From Mesorhizobium japonicum MAFF 303099 (GTDB lineage Bacteria > Pseudomonadota > Alphaproteobacteria > Rhizobiales > Rhizobiaceae): DNA of 64,000 nucleotides. Shown here piece after piece: positions 62,429 to 64,000 of the stretch. The stretch lies in NCBI RefSeq assembly GCF_000009625.1, contig NC_002678.2:124001-188000 (forward strand), in the 5' to 3' direction. Positions within the stretch are counted from its first letter, which is position 1. The number at the start of each line of letters is the position of its first letter. A program made the translations under genes and the position numbers. The notes under the pieces were generated by a model that did not search any database, was not told the origin of the DNA, and saw only the letters and a program-made list of their open reading frames with translations.

Positions 62429-64000
62429 GTGGTTCCAGGACGCTGTTTCAATGCGAAGGCATGGTGGCCGCAAGCGCTGGCAGATCTCGCGCTGTTGGCT
62501 GTCATCGTCCTGTTCGTCCTGCCGGCGCAGGCCCAGGAGCAGTCGCTGGACATCCCGCCGATGCGGTTCGCCGTCGTGCGCAGCAATGCGCCGGGATGCG
62601 AGCCCAATTGTCCGGAATGGATATCGGCGGAAGGCACCATCGCGGCGGGCACGCCGGCGCTGCTCAAGCGCACGCTCAAAACGCTCGGGGGACGGCAACT
62701 GCCCGTCGTCGTCAACTCGCCCGGCGGCAATGTCGATGCCGCACTCGCGCTTGGCAGGATGATCCGTAAGGCCAAGCTCGATATCGCCGTCGGCGTGACG
62801 GTGTTTTCCGGCTGCCAGCCGGAGGCGAAGAATTGCAGCGACAACAAGGGCAAGGGTGCCGACTATTTCGGCGTGGCTTTTGATGACGGGGCCATGTGCA
62901 ATTCGGCCTGTCCGCTGATGTTTTCCGGCGGTATCCGCCGCGTGGTCGGAGACTTCGCCTATCTCGGCGTCCACCAGATCACCACCACATATCGCCGTGA
63001 GAAGCTGCTCTATCGGACCACCTACCGGATCGTGAACGGCAAGAAGAAGGTGATCAACACCAAGGTGGTCAGCCGGAAAAATGCCGGCAGCTACAAGACC
63101 TACGAGATGAGCAAGGCGGTCGAGAAGACGCTTTCGGCCTATCTCAGGGAAATGGGGATAGGCGACGGCGTGCTGGAAATGATGAAGGCCACGCCGGCCA
63201 GCGACATCCGCCAGATCGGGCTCGACGACATGACGGCGATGAAGCTGGTGACCAGTCGCGACGCCGTGGACCTGTTGACCTCCGCAAGCTTGTGCGCGCC
63301 GCAACAGCCGGCCGCGAATTGCCGGGAAATGCCGGGCTCTGCAAACGATGCGACGCCATCGGCCGCTGCGACCGGCAGGCCCAGGAATGTCGTACCGGCT
63401 GGACCGGAAACCGCCAAGGCCGGCGCGGACATGCGCTTTGTCGTGGTTCGCGGCAGCAATCCCCTGTGCAATCCAGACTGTCCGGAATGGATCTCGGCGG
63501 AAGGCGCGATCACGAGCCAGACGCCGCAGAAGCTGCGCCAGTTGCTCGCCACGCTTGGCAATCGGCGCCTGCCTGTCGTGATCAGCTCACGGGGAGGTGA
63601 CCTGGCCGGCGCTCTGGCGGCGGGCCGGATTATCCGCGAAAGGAAGCTCGACGTCGCCGTGGGCCGGACCGATTTCGTCGATTGCGACCCAGGAGCATGG
63701 AATTGCCTGGCCAAGGAAGGCGCTTATGCCGGATTGAGCATCGATGCGGGCGTCGAGTGCGATACGGCCTGCGCGCTGATGCTTGCCGGCGGCGCGAGAA
63801 GGCTTGTCGGTCCGCAGGCGCGGCTCAGCCTCTACCCGATGGGACAGAAGCAGATGGTCAAGGCGTATCTCGAGGAGATGGCGATCGGTCCCGCTCTGTT
63901 CAAAGCGATCGCGGGGCGCTCGGCCGAGCGCCAGCTCGGACCGGACATCATGCTGAAGGCGGGACTGACGACGGGACCGCAATCGGTCGACGCACTGACC
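62429..64000 (+). CDS. secreted protein with two tandem ClpP-fold domains, second degenerate (cut by window end)
   Basis: Open from about 62429 to the window end (524 residues, C-terminus missing). I chose GTG 62429; TTG 62408 is possible. A signal peptide or anchor (ALADLALLAVIVLFVLPAQA) leads to two repeats, each opening MRFxVVR...C..xCPEWISAEGxI, with repeat 1 starting near residue 45 and repeat 2 near 336. The fold resembles periplasmic ClpP/crotonase-like proteins (COG3904 group). In repeat 1 a Ser159 (CNSACPLMFSGG) and His182 (LGVHQI) fit the Ser-His of ClpP; in repeat 2 they are Thr446 (CDTACALMLAGG) and Tyr469 (LSLYPM). Function unknown. Confidence 0.75.
   Translation, partial: MVPGRCFNAKAWWPQALADLALLAVIVLFVLPAQAQEQSLDIPPMRFAVVRSNAPGCEPNCPEWISAEGTIAAGTPALLKRTLKTLGGRQLPVVVNSPGGNVDAALALGRMIRKAKLDIAVGVTVFSGCQPEAKNCSDNKGKGADYFGVAFDDGAMCNSACPLMFSGGIRRVVGDFAYLGVHQITTTYRREKLLYRTTYRIVNGKKKVINTKVVSRKNAGSYKTYEMSKAVEKTLSAYLREMGIGDGVLEMMKATPASDIRQIGLDDMTAMKLVTSRDAVDLLTSASLCAPQQPAANCREMPGSANDATPSAAATGRPRNVVPAGPETAKAGADMRFVVVRGSNPLCNPDCPEWISAEGAITSQTPQKLRQLLATLGNRRLPVVISSRGGDLAGALAAGRIIRERKLDVAVGRTDFVDCDPGAWNCLAKEGAYAGLSIDAGVECDTACALMLAGGARRLVGPQARLSLYPMGQKQMVKAYLEEMAIGPALFKAIAGRSAERQLGPDIMLKAGLTTGPQSVDALT

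Overview
The window looks like core chromosome of a Mesorhizobium-type alphaproteobacterium (Hyphomicrobiales/Phyllobacteriaceae). The reasons are a GC-rich sequence with strong third-position GC, alphaproteobacterial synteny (NDUFA12 - DUF2155 - aat - accC - accB - aroQ - DsbA; rne / amidase - PBP1A - prfB), families typical of rhizobia (BA14K, PAS_5, transglutaminase-like cysteine peptidase, DUF2155), and several kinds of short palindromic intergenic element of the rhizobial RIME/REP type. Genus assignment is by recognition, not by a search. No insertion sequence, prophage, CRISPR array or rRNA was seen.

Layout. 1-6.2 kb: small envelope and signalling genes (gamma-carbonic anhydrase, ankyrin protein, tandem PilZ protein, PAS_5 protein, rhomboid protease, CBS protein) ending in a yjhX-like gene whose 5' end abuts a palindromic element. 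6.5-11.2 kb: gatB, a GNAT acetyltransferase, an AIM24 protein and panB-panC. 11.4-20.6 kb: complex I accessory subunit, DUF2155, a stress-type SnoaL-like gene with a consensus EcfG promoter, aat, accC-accB-aroQ, a DsbA-type oxidoreductase, a periplasmic M48 protease, an aminotransferase and glsA. 20.7-34.8 kb: RNase E, cell-wall amidase, PBP1A, prfB with a programmed frameshift, OmpA-type lipoprotein, DEAD-box helicase, NAD kinase. 35.7-44.4 kb: two adjacent polyamine-type ABC uptake clusters, one an orphan binding protein with an amidase and a TetR regulator, the other a complete transporter plus metallo-hydrolase facing its own TetR regulator across a double palindromic operator.

44.4-50.7 kb is the accessory part. 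A 50-bp copy of the 3' half of tRNA-Thr(TGT) at 44442-44491 repeats the 3' end of the intact tRNA-Thr gene at 50599-50674. The 6.2 kb between them has the geometry of a tRNA-integrated island, but no integrase is visible. It carries two LysR regulators, each divergent from a redox or detoxification-type gene, plus an alpha/beta hydrolase, NAD(P)-binding proteins and a small unknown.

50.8-57.2 kb: small membrane and secreted proteins, including two paralogous genes (a His-rich peptide and a BA14K protein) that share an ECF-like promoter and a leader hairpin; then the glyoxylate-to-glycerate module, an IclR regulator divergent from gcl-hyi-glxR. 57.3-64 kb: rlmB, tRNA-Tyr, tRNA-Gly, a four-gene block, tuf, and a secreted tandem ClpP-fold protein cut off by the window edge. 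The tRNA-Tyr - tRNA-Gly ... tuf order recalls the tRNA-tufB operon of other proteobacteria, here split by about 2.5 kb.
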